From: an uncultured Roseobacter sp.
GTDB lineage: Bacteria; Pseudomonadota; Alphaproteobacteria; Rhodobacterales; Rhodobacteraceae
NCBI GenBank assembly: GCA_913054455.1
Contig: CAJXIL010000023.1
Span: 1 to 34,931, forward strand
Length of the DNA stretch: 34,931 nucleotides
Direction of reading: 5' to 3'
This document shows positions 15,461-23,497 of the stretch, one piece after another (the stretch's first letter is position 1; each line of letters opens with the position of its first letter). A model generated the notes under the pieces. That model did no database searches. It worked only from the letters and a program-made list of their open reading frames with translations, and was not told where the DNA came from. Made by a program: the position numbers and the translations under genes.

Positions 15461-16963
15461 ATGACGCGTAGTGTTGAGCTTCCGCTTTGGCTATTGGTGC
15501 TGATCCTGCTGTTTGCGGCAGTGACCTTTGCCTCGCATTTTTTGTTCCCGTCGGTGCGCTGGTTCTTCCGCCGCCGGTTTGAGCGCGCCGTCGCGCGGCT
15601 GAACAAACGGCTGGAGCGGCCGATTGAGCCCTTCAAGCTGACCCGTCGCTATGACATGATCCAACGCTTGATCTATGATCCAGAGGTTGCACGGGAGATT
15701 GCACGCCATGCGGCGGCCGAGGGTATTCCTGACAATGTCGCGTTTGAACAGGCCCGCCGATATGCCCGCGAGATCGTACCGGCCTTTTCAGCCTTTGCCT
15801 ATTTTGGCTTTGCCATTCGAGCGGCGCGCTGGCTGTCAAACGCCATCTACCGTGTGCGGCTTGGCTATCAGGATCAGGCCGCGCTGCGCCAGCTTGATCC
15901 CAACACAACGCTGATCTTTGTGATGAACCACCGCTCCAATATGGACTATGTGCTGGTGACCTATCTGGCGGCGCGCCGCTCAGCGCTGTCTTATGCGGTG
16001 GGGGAGTGGGCGCGGGTCTGGCCGCTGTCCCGTCTGATCCGGGCCATGGGCGCCTATTTCATAAGGCGAAAATCTCGCAATGACCTCTACCGGCGGGTGT
16101 TGGCCGCCTATATGCGCCTGGCGACCCAAGGTGGGGCGGTACAGGCCATGTTTCCAGAAGGCGGCCTGAGCCTGGATGGCGCTTTGGCCGAGCCAAAACT
16201 GGGGTTGTTGAAATACATCGTTGAGGCGGGGGACCCCTATGGAGCGGAGCCGCAGGAGCGCGATGTTGTCTTTGTTCCGGTGGCCTTAAACTACGACTGG
16301 GTTCTGGAAGACAGCGTCCTGACATCGGCTGCCCGCGCCGGGGAACGGCGGTTTAAGGCCCGAATCGGTGTCATTATGGCGCGTATCCTGCGCCAGTTCT
16401 GGTTGTGGCTGACCGGCCGGTATCACCGTTTTGGTTATGCTGCTGTTAACTTTGGCCGCCCTTTAAGCCTGCGTGATTTTGCGGCTGGGCACCTCAAAAA
16501 CAGCGAGGTAGACCCGGGCCACGAGGCTGCAGGCGGTTCTGAACAGCAAACATCTGTTGATCTGACAGCGGATCTGGCCAGCGAACTTCTGGCTCGGATT
16601 GGGGCGGCTGTGCCGGTTCTACCCGTCCCTCTGGCGGCTTGGCTCTTGCTCCGCCACGGAGGGATGCGGATCGAAACGCTGCAGCATCATATGGAGGCGC
16701 TGCAAAAGCAGATGCTCCCAATTGTTGTGCATCATCACAGCGCCAGTTTGCGGACCTCTGCAGAAGAGGCACGGCGCATTCTGCTGATGCGTGGAATGGT
16801 GGTGGAGCAAGATGGCCTCTTGGTGCCGGTGCGGGCGAAACAGGATCTGCTGCACTACTACGCGAATTCCATTGCACATCTGGTTCCAGAAGGGCCGTTG
16901 GGCCTTGGGGTGGTGGGAAATGCTGCATCTGCATCAGATCTTTCTGCATCTGCAAGGTCATAA
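15461..16963 (+). CDS. PlsB-like 1-acylglycerol-3-phosphate / glycerol-3-phosphate acyltransferase
   Basis: The 500-residue protein starts with one membrane segment (LPLWLLVLILLFAAVTF, residues 7-23). The acyltransferase motif NHRSNMD has H157-x4-D162, and FPEGG begins at F231, the second catalytic/substrate motif of the PlsB/PlsC family. It probably acylates glycerol-3-phosphate at the inner membrane in phospholipid synthesis; sequence alone does not separate glycerol-3-phosphate from lysophosphatidate activity. The last 25 residues are serine/alanine-rich (AASASDLSAS) and encoded by repeated CTGCATCT units. It precedes ccr by 112 bases on the same strand. Confidence 0.82.
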   Translation: MTRSVELPLWLLVLILLFAAVTFASHFLFPSVRWFFRRRFERAVARLNKRLERPIEPFKLTRRYDMIQRLIYDPEVAREIARHAAAEGIPDNVAFEQARRYAREIVPAFSAFAYFGFAIRAARWLSNAIYRVRLGYQDQAALRQLDPNTTLIFVMNHRSNMDYVLVTYLAARRSALSYAVGEWARVWPLSRLIRAMGAYFIRRKSRNDLYRRVLAAYMRLATQGGAVQAMFPEGGLSLDGALAEPKLGLLKYIVEAGDPYGAEPQERDVVFVPVALNYDWVLEDSVLTSAARAGERRFKARIGVIMARILRQFWLWLTGRYHRFGYAAVNFGRPLSLRDFAAGHLKNSEVDPGHEAAGGSEQQTSVDLTADLASELLARIGAAVPVLPVPLAAWLLLRHGGMRIETLQHHMEALQKQMLPIVVHHHSASLRTSAEEARRILLMRGMVVEQDGLLVPVRAKQDLLHYYANSIAHLVPEGPLGLGVVGNAASASDLSASARS

Positions 16964-17075
16964 AATTACAAAATGACCCCGGTAGGGGGTTGCAATGTTA
17001 CCTTGCTGTTTTTATTCCTCAGGGAGCAGCCGCGATTCTGCATCGCAGCAATGACCTTTCAAAGAGGAGGCCACC
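16964..17075 (+). promoter_or_regulatory. Leader of ccr
   Basis: This 112-base gap holds a five-base-pair hairpin (ACCCC/GGGGT at 16976-16990) without a T-run, then TTGCAA with TATTCC 17 bases later (about 16990-17018), a weak promoter candidate, and AAAGAGGAGG as the ccr ribosome binding site. Whether ccr has its own promoter or is cotranscribed with the acyltransferase is not clear. Confidence 0.35.
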
Positions 17076-18362
17076 ATGGCTTTGGACACACAAACCGGAC
17101 CGCTGTCTTATGAGGCTCCCGAAAAGGACCTGTATGAGGTCGGTGAAATGCCCCCCATGGGCTATGTTCCCAAGCAAATGTACGCTTGGACCATCCGCAA
17201 AGAACGCCATGGTGAGCCTGACAGCGCAATGCTGCAGGAAGTGGTCGACGTCCCTGAGTTGGACAGCCACGATGTTCTGGTTCTGGTGATGGCCGCAGGC
17301 GTGAACTACAATGGCGTTTGGGCCTCTTTGGGCAAGCCGATCTCGCCTTTTGACGGGCACAAGGCCCCCTACCATATCGCCGGTTCCGATGCCTCGGGTA
17401 TCGTTTGGGCGGTTGGTGACAAGGTTAAGCGCTGGAAAATCGGCGATGAGGTTGTCATTCATTGCAACCAGGATGATGGTGACGATGAGGAGTGCAACGG
17501 TGGCGACCCGATGTATTCCCCCAGCCAGCGGATCTGGGGCTATGAGACACCTGATGGGTCTTTCGCTCAGTTCACCAATGTGCAGGCGCAGCAGCTGATG
17601 CCACGTCCCAAGCACTTGAGCTGGGAAGAGGCCGCCTGCTACACGCTCACACTGGCGACCGCCTACCGGATGCTGTTCGGCCATGAGCCCCATGATCTGA
17701 AGCCTGGCCAGAATGTTCTGGTTTGGGGCGCCTCGGGTGGTCTGGGCTCCTATGCCATCCAGCTGATCAACACCGCTGGCGCCAATGCCATCGGGGTGAT
17801 CTCAGACGAGAGCAAGCGTGATTTTGTTATGGGGCTGGGCGCCAAAGGCGTGCTGAACCGCAAGGATTTCAACTGCTGGGGTCAGATGCCAACAGTGAAC
17901 ACCCCCGAATACGCGGCCTGGTTCAAAGAAGCGCGCAAATTTGGCGCTGCCATCTGGGAAATCACCGGTAAGGGCAACAATGTCGACATGGTGTTTGAAC
18001 ACCCCGGTGAGGCGACCTTCCCGGTTTCGACCTTTGTCTGTAAAAAAGGCGGCATGGTTGTGATCTGCGCCGGCACCTCCGGTTTCAACCTGACCTTTGA
18101 CGTGCGCTACATGTGGATGCACCAGAAGCGTTTGCAGGGCTCGCACTTTGCCCACCTGAAACAGGCTGCTGCAGCAAACAAGCTGATGGTTGAGCGTCGT
18201 CTGGACCCCTGCATGTCTGAAGTCTTCTCTTGGGCGGACCTGCCAGATGCGCATATGAAAATGCTGCGCAACGAGCATAAGCCCGGTAACATGTCGGTTC
18301 TGGTTCAAGCGCCTAAAACTGGCCTGCGCACTCTCGAAGAAGTTCTTGAGGCGGGGAACTAA
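17076..18362 (+). CDS. ccr: Crotonyl-CoA carboxylase/reductase
   Basis: The 428-residue enzyme reduces crotonyl-CoA with NADPH and fixes CO2 to give ethylmalonyl-CoA, the signature reaction of the ethylmalonyl-CoA pathway. It is an MDR-fold reductase. N77-Y78-N79-G80-V81-W82, E184-E185 and H357 (in SHFAH) are the kind of positions that hold CO2 in characterised enoyl-CoA carboxylase/reductases; WGASGGLGSYAIQL is the NADPH loop. Length and the start TQTGPLSYEAPEKDLYEVGE are typical of the roughly 430-residue family. A clear terminator follows, so luxR is expressed separately. Confidence 0.97.
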   Translation: MALDTQTGPLSYEAPEKDLYEVGEMPPMGYVPKQMYAWTIRKERHGEPDSAMLQEVVDVPELDSHDVLVLVMAAGVNYNGVWASLGKPISPFDGHKAPYHIAGSDASGIVWAVGDKVKRWKIGDEVVIHCNQDDGDDEECNGGDPMYSPSQRIWGYETPDGSFAQFTNVQAQQLMPRPKHLSWEEAACYTLTLATAYRMLFGHEPHDLKPGQNVLVWGASGGLGSYAIQLINTAGANAIGVISDESKRDFVMGLGAKGVLNRKDFNCWGQMPTVNTPEYAAWFKEARKFGAAIWEITGKGNNVDMVFEHPGEATFPVSTFVCKKGGMVVICAGTSGFNLTFDVRYMWMHQKRLQGSHFAHLKQAAAANKLMVERRLDPCMSEVFSWADLPDAHMKMLRNEHKPGNMSVLVQAPKTGLRTLEEVLEAGN

Positions 18363-18402
18363 GTCCATCGACCTGGGTGAGTAGCCCACAATCCCAAATT
18401 CT

Positions 18403-18453
18403 CCGGGCGGCGCACTCCTTTTCGAAAGGGGATGCGGCGCCCGGTTCTGTTTT
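18403..18453 (+). terminator. Rho-independent terminator after ccr
   Basis: A long hairpin (CCGGGC/GCCCGG at its base, continuing with few mismatches to a CGAA tip) spans 18403-18444 and is followed by TTCTGTTTT. It separates ccr from the luxR promoter region. Confidence 0.88.
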
Positions 18454-18743
18454 GCGGGTAGACTTGGGATCTGCAGGTTACAGTCGGCCTGTATAGGCAG
18501 AATTAATCAACGAGCGCTTGTTGCGGCACTTTGCAATCCTTGAATAGCAGGAAAAGGCAGCTTTTCTGGGTGGAGTTTGACACGGTGGCCTTAGGATATT
18601 GTCTGTATCATCAACGATTTCGTTGACCTGAGGCCCCTTCGTGCAGCAAAAGGGAAAGCATAGGAGGAGGATTGTTCCCGCGCGGCCCTGAGGGCACGTG
18701 TGCTGGGATGCATTGCTTCGAGAGAAAAGTGACAAGTGAAGCG
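18454..18743 (+). promoter_or_regulatory. luxR upstream region
   Basis: Between the ccr terminator and luxR there are about 290 bases without a convincing gene. TTGACA occurs at 18577-18582, with weak -10 choices after it. About 30 bases further lies the perfect palindrome TCAACGATTTCGTTGA at 18611-18626. The region is moderately AT-rich compared with its surroundings, consistent with a regulatory region. Confidence 0.45.
18611..18626. promoter_or_regulatory. Perfect 16-base palindrome upstream of luxR
   Basis: TCAACGA-TT-TCGTTGA is a perfect inverted repeat about 118 bases before the chosen luxR start. It does not match the classical Vibrio lux box, but its size and place suit a dimeric regulator, perhaps this LuxR itself. 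Direct evidence is lacking. Confidence 0.5.
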
Positions 18744-19463
18744 ATGACGACCAAAGCGGCATTGGACAAGATACTGACGGCATTGGATGCCACGCAGACC
18801 CTTGAGGGGCTGCAAAGTATCATTGAAAGTATTTGTAAGGTCTTTGCCATCGACCACGCAATGTATCATTGGGTCGATAGCGCTGGGGACCACTATTACT
18901 TTGGTACTTACTCAGAAGCCTGGACCCAGCAGTACCAAGAAAAGAACTACACGCGGATCGATCCGGTTGTTATCGGGTGCTATCAGCGCTTTCACCCGGT
19001 GGATTGGCGGCGTCTTGATTGGTCAACCAAGCCCGCGCGCGAGTTCTTTGACGCAGCGATGGAGCATGGGGTTGGCAATCAGGGGTATTCGATTCCCATT
19101 CGCGGCCCCAATGGTCAGTTTGCGCTCTTCTCGGTTAGCCATCATTGCGACGATGCCGCCTGGGATAAGTTCTGCGACCAAAATAGCCGGGATCTGATCC
19201 TGATCGGGCATTACTTTAACCGTAAGGCTCTGGAGTTTGAACCTGATCGGGCGCCCGAACAGGCGCAGCCTCTGTCGCCGCGCGAACTGGATGCGCTGAC
19301 CCTCTTGGGGATCGGATACAGTCGGGCACAGGTGGCAAAAACCCTGTCTATTTCCGAGCACACCCTGCGAGTCTATATCGAGAGTGCTCGCTTCAAGCTG
19401 GGCGCGCTGAATACCACCCATGCAATTGCCCGTGCGGTGAGCTGTGGTATGGTTATTATCTAA
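18744..19463 (+). CDS. LuxR family autoinducer-binding transcription factor
   Basis: From the ATG at 18744 the protein has 239 residues, the usual length. The N-terminal autoinducer domain contains W60, Y64, D73, P74 and W88, plus G114 in NQGYSIPI: all six positions conserved for binding acyl-homoserine lactones in TraR/LasR-type proteins. The C-terminal helix-turn-helix spans about 177-232 (LSPRELDAL, AQVAKTLSISEHTLRVYIESARFKLG). An upstream TTG at 18672 would add 24 residues not seen in the family. luxI follows 128 bases later in the same direction, so these are a probable cognate pair. I cannot say whether the regulator activates or represses. Confidence 0.93.
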   Translation: MTTKAALDKILTALDATQTLEGLQSIIESICKVFAIDHAMYHWVDSAGDHYYFGTYSEAWTQQYQEKNYTRIDPVVIGCYQRFHPVDWRRLDWSTKPAREFFDAAMEHGVGNQGYSIPIRGPNGQFALFSVSHHCDDAAWDKFCDQNSRDLILIGHYFNRKALEFEPDRAPEQAQPLSPRELDALTLLGIGYSRAQVAKTLSISEHTLRVYIESARFKLGALNTTHAIARAVSCGMVII

Positions 19464-19493
19464 CGTCTAATTTCAAATACTTGCACTTAGCGG

Positions 19494-19591
19494 CGTTAAT
19501 GTTTCCCCTTTAACGGTCCCATGAGACTTGGGGAGACTCGCTTTGAGGGCGTAGGCTTCCCCTGTATTTCTAGCAAAAGGGGACTAATGAA
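19494..19591 (+). promoter_or_regulatory. luxI leader with mutually exclusive C-rich and G-rich segments
   Basis: CGTTAA (19494-19499) and TTAACG (19510-19515) form an inverted repeat. TCCCCTTT (19504-19511) can pair with AAAGGGGA (19576-19583), which is the luxI Shine-Dalgarno, nine bases before the ATG. CCCCT (19559-19563) can also pair with AGGGG (19578-19582), and GGGGA (19530-19534) can pair with either C-rich segment. The arrangement allows one fold that hides the ribosome binding site and another that frees it. The stems are short and this is only a structural possibility. Confidence 0.35.
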
Positions 19592-20233
19592 ATGCTTCGT
19601 TATATCTACGCTCGTGACTTGAACACCCAGGCAGATTTGGCGCATTCGATGTTTGTGGATCGTGCCGATCAGTTCCAAACCCGGCTGGGCTGGGAGGTGC
19701 ATGTGGATTCCCGAGGGGAGGAGCGGGATCAGTATGACGCGCTCAACCCGCTCTATGTGATCTGGGAAATGCCTGATGGTCGCCATGGGGGCTCGATGCG
19801 GTTCTTGCCGACAACGGGGCCTGTGATGGTAAATGATGTCTTTGACAACCTGACGGGCGGCAACCCGATCTGTAGCCCGTTGATCTGGGAATGTACCCGT
19901 TTCTGCCTGTCACGCGAGGCTGGTGGCAATGTTGCCGGGGCGCTCACGCTGGCTGGGTTGGAGATTATGCGCAATCTTTCCATCCCGCATTTTGCCGGGG
20001 TGTTTGACCGTCGGATGGTGCGGATCTACCGAAGCCTTGGCTTCAGCCCTGAGATTATCAAATCGGCGGGCGTGGGGCGCGATCGGATCAGCCTGGGTCT
20101 GTGGGAATATGATGCTCAGGCCTATCAGCGGGTGGCGCAACGCGCGCAAATCACGCCGGAAATGTCCCAGCTGTGGTTTGACCGCTCCTTTGGCAGCGCC
20201 ACCAGGGAGGCTCCGATGCGCCTGACCGCATGA
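19592..20233 (+). CDS. LuxI family acyl-homoserine lactone synthase
   Basis: The 213-residue enzyme makes an N-acyl-homoserine lactone from S-adenosylmethionine and an acyl carrier (acyl-ACP or acyl-CoA). The conserved residues of the family are present: R24, F28, W34, D46, D49, R70, F84, E100 and R103. This is an intact catalytic set, so the enzyme should be active. The acyl chain cannot be read from sequence. It follows luxR by 128 bases and has AAAGGGGA as its ribosome binding site. Placement of a luxRI pair next to ccr is known from several Roseobacter-group genomes. The helicase gene follows 85 bases downstream on the same strand. Confidence 0.95.
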   Translation: MLRYIYARDLNTQADLAHSMFVDRADQFQTRLGWEVHVDSRGEERDQYDALNPLYVIWEMPDGRHGGSMRFLPTTGPVMVNDVFDNLTGGNPICSPLIWECTRFCLSREAGGNVAGALTLAGLEIMRNLSIPHFAGVFDRRMVRIYRSLGFSPEIIKSAGVGRDRISLGLWEYDAQAYQRVAQRAQITPEMSQLWFDRSFGSATREAPMRLTA

Positions 20234-20318
20234 TTGTGGCCCTGGTATGACCAATGAAGATCAGCAGAAGGGGTCGGTTGCGCTGGCGTCGCCGACCCCA
20301 CCGGGATAGGGTCGCGCC

Positions 20319-21857
20319 ATGACAGATATGACCATACAATTCTCTGATGACCAGGCCGTTGCGTTTGACAGTGTTTCTGCTTTGCTGCGCCAGGCTGGTG
20401 TCGATATGGAGGATGGTCTGTTGCAGCCCCCGATGGGGGAGGCCGGTGTCATGGCGGTAATCGGCAAGGCGGGATCCGGCAAGACGCTCTTGCTGGCCGA
20501 ACTGTATAAAACGCTTGAGAGGGCCGGGGTCGAGGTGGTTTCCGGCGATTATGAAAGCCGCAAAAAGACAGGGCGGCGAAGCCTCGCGATCCTCGCCCCG
20601 ACCAATAAGGCGGCCAGCGTTTTGCGGCTGCGCGGAGTCCCCGCCACCACTATTCACCGCATTCTTTATACCCCTGTCTATGACCCGGAATATGAGCGCA
20701 TCGCCGAATGGCTGGCGGGCAATGGCGAACAGCCCGAGATTGAGGGCCTGACCGAAGAGGCTTTTGCGCGGGCTGCTGCTTTCTACGAGAAAAACAAATC
20801 TATTCCTGGCGCGCTTGCCGCAGCGGGCCTGCGGGGATCTGATTTCATTACGGGGTGGAAACGGCGCGAAGATCCGCTGGATATCGGCTTTGTTGATGAG
20901 GCCTCCATGCTGGATGATCGCCAATTTGAGGATCTGAAAGAGATCTTTCCCAATCTGGTGCTCTTTGGCGACCCGGCGCAGTTGGCTCCAGTCAACCAAT
21001 CGGGGTCGATGGTGTTTGAAACCCTGCCAAAGCCCCGCCAATTGGTGTTGCATCGGGTGCACCGGCAGGAGGCAGATAACCCGATCTTGGATCTGGCTCA
21101 TGCACTCGCGGATCCAGAACTGGGGTTTGAAGACTTTGAACGGATGATCGAAGAGACGGCGCGGCGGGACGAACGGGTTGTCTGGGGGCAACGGGTCGAG
21201 GTCGACCTGATGGCGCGCAGCCCGGTTCTGGTCTGGCGCAATGCCACTCGTATCCGGCTGATCAATGCTTTTCGTACGGTGCATGGCGCACCCGAGGATG
21301 CCCTGGTTGAGGGCGAGCCCTTGATCTGTGACGGGTTGGAGCTGCCGCTGAAGCACCGCAAGAAGCGGCTTGACCTTGAGGCGCGCGGGCTGATCAAGGG
21401 GGCGCAAGTGGTCTATCTGGGGCCAGGGCGCAAACCGGGATTTTCGCGTCTACACGTGATGGGGGCCGAAGATCCGCAGGTCTCGGCGGCCTCGATCGTG
21501 AAAATCGAAAAGCCGGATGAGGAAGAGCCTTTTATTCCCTATGCCGCCCGCATGGGGGCAACTTTTTTGCACGGGGCGGCGGTGACAATCCACAAGGCGC
21601 AGGGGTCACAGTGGGATACGACCCAGGTCTTTGCACCTGACATCTACGCTGCGGCGCGTATGGGGCGTGTCGAGGCGGGACAGCCATTGTGGAAGCGTCT
21701 GGCCTATGTCGCTATCACCCGCGCCCAGGAACGGCTGATCTGGGTGGTGCGAAATCGCCTCGCTAAACCAACCGGTCCCTTGCGTGTGGATGATCTGAAA
21801 GCGGCCCCAGCGGCAGCTTTGACTTTGGAAATGCAAGAGGAGGCTCCGCTGTTATGA
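20319..21857 (+). CDS. RecD-like ATP-dependent DNA helicase
   Basis: The 512-residue protein is a superfamily 1 helicase of the RecD/TraA type. Walker A GKAGSGKT is at 49-56, DEAS (Walker B) at 193-196, GDPAQLAPV about 215-223 (motif III), TIHKAQGSQW near 425 (motif V) and YVAITRAQERL from residue 463 (motif VI). It lacks the long N-terminal barrel of RecD2. It probably unwinds DNA in repair or recombination; the substrate is unknown. Its stop overlaps the start of the SDR gene (ATGA), so the two are cotranslated. It has a GGGATAGGG ribosome binding site region and lies 85 bases after luxI with no terminator in between. Confidence 0.87.
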   Translation: MTDMTIQFSDDQAVAFDSVSALLRQAGVDMEDGLLQPPMGEAGVMAVIGKAGSGKTLLLAELYKTLERAGVEVVSGDYESRKKTGRRSLAILAPTNKAASVLRLRGVPATTIHRILYTPVYDPEYERIAEWLAGNGEQPEIEGLTEEAFARAAAFYEKNKSIPGALAAAGLRGSDFITGWKRREDPLDIGFVDEASMLDDRQFEDLKEIFPNLVLFGDPAQLAPVNQSGSMVFETLPKPRQLVLHRVHRQEADNPILDLAHALADPELGFEDFERMIEETARRDERVVWGQRVEVDLMARSPVLVWRNATRIRLINAFRTVHGAPEDALVEGEPLICDGLELPLKHRKKRLDLEARGLIKGAQVVYLGPGRKPGFSRLHVMGAEDPQVSAASIVKIEKPDEEEPFIPYAARMGATFLHGAAVTIHKAQGSQWDTTQVFAPDIYAAARMGRVEAGQPLWKRLAYVAITRAQERLIWVVRNRLAKPTGPLRVDDLKAAPAAALTLEMQEEAPLL

Positions 21858-22606
21858 GCAGTTCTGGACGTGCAAAAACCATTCTGGTCACGGGCGCGAG
21901 CTCTGGCATTGGGCGGGCGGTGGCGCAATTGTGCCTCGCGGAGGGCTGGCAGGTGGGGCTGCTGGCGCGTCGGCGAGATGCGCTGGAAGAGGTTGCCATG
22001 GGCTATGCAAATGCAACGGTGTTGCCTGCAGATGTCACAGACGCCAGCGCAGTGGATCACGCGGTGAACCAATTTGTCATGGCGACAGGCCGGTTGGATG
22101 TTTTGTTCAACAACGCTGGCATTTTCACCCCTGGTGGCACCATTGATGAAATCGCGCTGGAGGATTGGTACGCCTCAGTGAACGTGAACCTCAACGGTAT
22201 GTTTTTGGCCGCACGGGCAAGTTTTCGTCAGATGCGTCGGCAGACCCCTCAGGGCGGGCGTATCATCAACAATGGCTCTATTGCCGCCCATGTGCCCCGG
22301 CCGGGATCCGCGCCCTATGCTGCAACCAAATCGGCGATTACGGGCCTGACCCGCAGCCTGTCGCTGGATGGGCGCCCGTTTGATATTGCCTGTGGCCAGA
22401 TTGATATCGGAAATGCGGAAACACCGATGGTTGCTGATCTGAAAGCCCGACAGGCTGACACTGCGCCTGAGGAGGCTCCGATGCCGAGTTTTGCAGTGGA
22501 AGATGCGGCCAGGTCGGTTCTGCATATGGCGGAGCTGCCGCCAGAGGCCAATGTTCAGTTTATGACAGTGATGGCGACCAAGATGCCCTATATCGGGCGG
22601 GGTTGA
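21854..22606 (+). CDS. Short-chain dehydrogenase/reductase
   Basis: The 250-residue protein is a classical SDR: TGASSGIG (13-20) binds NAD(P), NNAG at 86-89, and the catalytic triad S142, Y155 and K159 (GSIAAHVPRPGSAPYAATK pattern). Such enzymes oxidise or reduce hydroxyl/keto groups on many substrates, which cannot be named here. The start overlaps the stop of the helicase gene. Downstream is a convergent minus-strand gene with about 100 bases between. Confidence 0.93.
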   Translation: MSSSGRAKTILVTGASSGIGRAVAQLCLAEGWQVGLLARRRDALEEVAMGYANATVLPADVTDASAVDHAVNQFVMATGRLDVLFNNAGIFTPGGTIDEIALEDWYASVNVNLNGMFLAARASFRQMRRQTPQGGRIINNGSIAAHVPRPGSAPYAATKSAITGLTRSLSLDGRPFDIACGQIDIGNAETPMVADLKARQADTAPEEAPMPSFAVEDAARSVLHMAELPPEANVQFMTVMATKMPYIGRG

Positions 22607-22709
22607 TTTTACAGCGGGGCGGGCCCGGCGCCGCGCTGGCGCGCGGTCGCAAAGCGGCCCTTGAGTCTGGTTCAAACCCAGGCCGTTCTTAACGGACGGG
22701 GGGAACTCG

Positions 22710-23495
22710 CTATTGCCGCAACAGACGGAAGGCGGCAGAGGCGCCCCAACCGGCCACGATGGCGATGGCCAGCGACATCAGCCCATAAAGGAAGGGCTGC
22801 TCGCGCGACATACTGTAGAGAAACCTTTCGAGACCTACCTTGCGCACGTCGATGTCGGTCTCAAAGCTTGAGACAACCTGACCTGAGCGGGTGAGGAAAA
22901 TCCGTGCGGTGTAGTGGCCTTCGGTCAAATCGGACGGCATATCGATGGCGCTGCGGAACAGGGTCTGCTGGTCCACGGCCACGGTGTTTTCACGTAGGGA
23001 ATAAAGTCCTTCATCTTCGCGAATACGAACAACCGCATCTGCGAATTCCTGAGCATTTGCGATATTCATCGCGGCCCCGACCGAGCGAATGGCGCGGGCA
23101 ATCGAAACCCGGTAGCGCAGGTCCTCGGTGTCCGTGATGACCTCCTGAAAAGGGGCGCTTGTGGCGATGGCATAGAAGCTAGGAGCAGAGTCAACGATGA
23201 CGCTATCAGTATTGACCCAGATCCCCAGTTTCTTTTCTTTGCGCCGAACCGTCACGGGGGAGCTTGGCCCTGAGACCGCAACGATAACCTGAAGGGGCGG
23301 CCCTTCGGGAATTGGTGTTTCGCGCTTGACCGCGCCGAAGATCAGGATCTCTGACCCGTCAAAGTCGGCGGTGATGGCCACACGGTCCTGGCTGAGGCCC
23401 AGGACGACTTCCTCTTCAAGGGCATGAGCTGATGTGGCCAGGCTGAGAAACACAAAGATGGCCAGAGAGCCGACGAGACGTGCAAAGCGGATCAT
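22710..23495 (-). CDS. TIGR02186 family membrane protein
   Basis: The 261-residue protein has an N-terminal signal (FARLVGSLAIFVFLSLATSAHALEEE, cleavage near residue 26), a large periplasmic part with EEVVLGLSQDRVAI and DFDGSEILIFGAVKRE, and one C-terminal membrane helix near 240-258 (PFLYGLMSLAIAIVAGW). The family has no known biochemical function; in alphaproteobacteria it is frequently beside a TauE/SafE exporter, as here. The start codon lies two bases after the exporter stop codon, so the two are coexpressed. It probably faces the periplasm and may be a partner of the exporter. Confidence 0.82.
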   Translation of the reverse strand: MIRFARLVGSLAIFVFLSLATSAHALEEEVVLGLSQDRVAITADFDGSEILIFGAVKRETPIPEGPPLQVIVAVSGPSSPVTVRRKEKKLGIWVNTDSVIVDSAPSFYAIATSAPFQEVITDTEDLRYRVSIARAIRSVGAAMNIANAQEFADAVVRIREDEGLYSLRENTVAVDQQTLFRSAIDMPSDLTEGHYTARIFLTRSGQVVSSFETDIDVRKVGLERFLYSMSREQPFLYGLMSLAIAIVAGWGASAAFRLLRQ

Positions 23496-23497
23496 CG

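Noticed and set aside
20151-21407. Long minus-strand frame opposite the helicase gene
   Set aside because: The plus strand has a full set of helicase motifs in this interval; the antisense product has no recognisable motif.
22666-22682. T-arm-like sequence TCTGGTTCAAACCCAGG suggesting a tRNA
   Set aside because: The bases after it (CCGTTCT) have no matching 5' acceptor strand upstream, and no D-arm or anticodon arm can be drawn.
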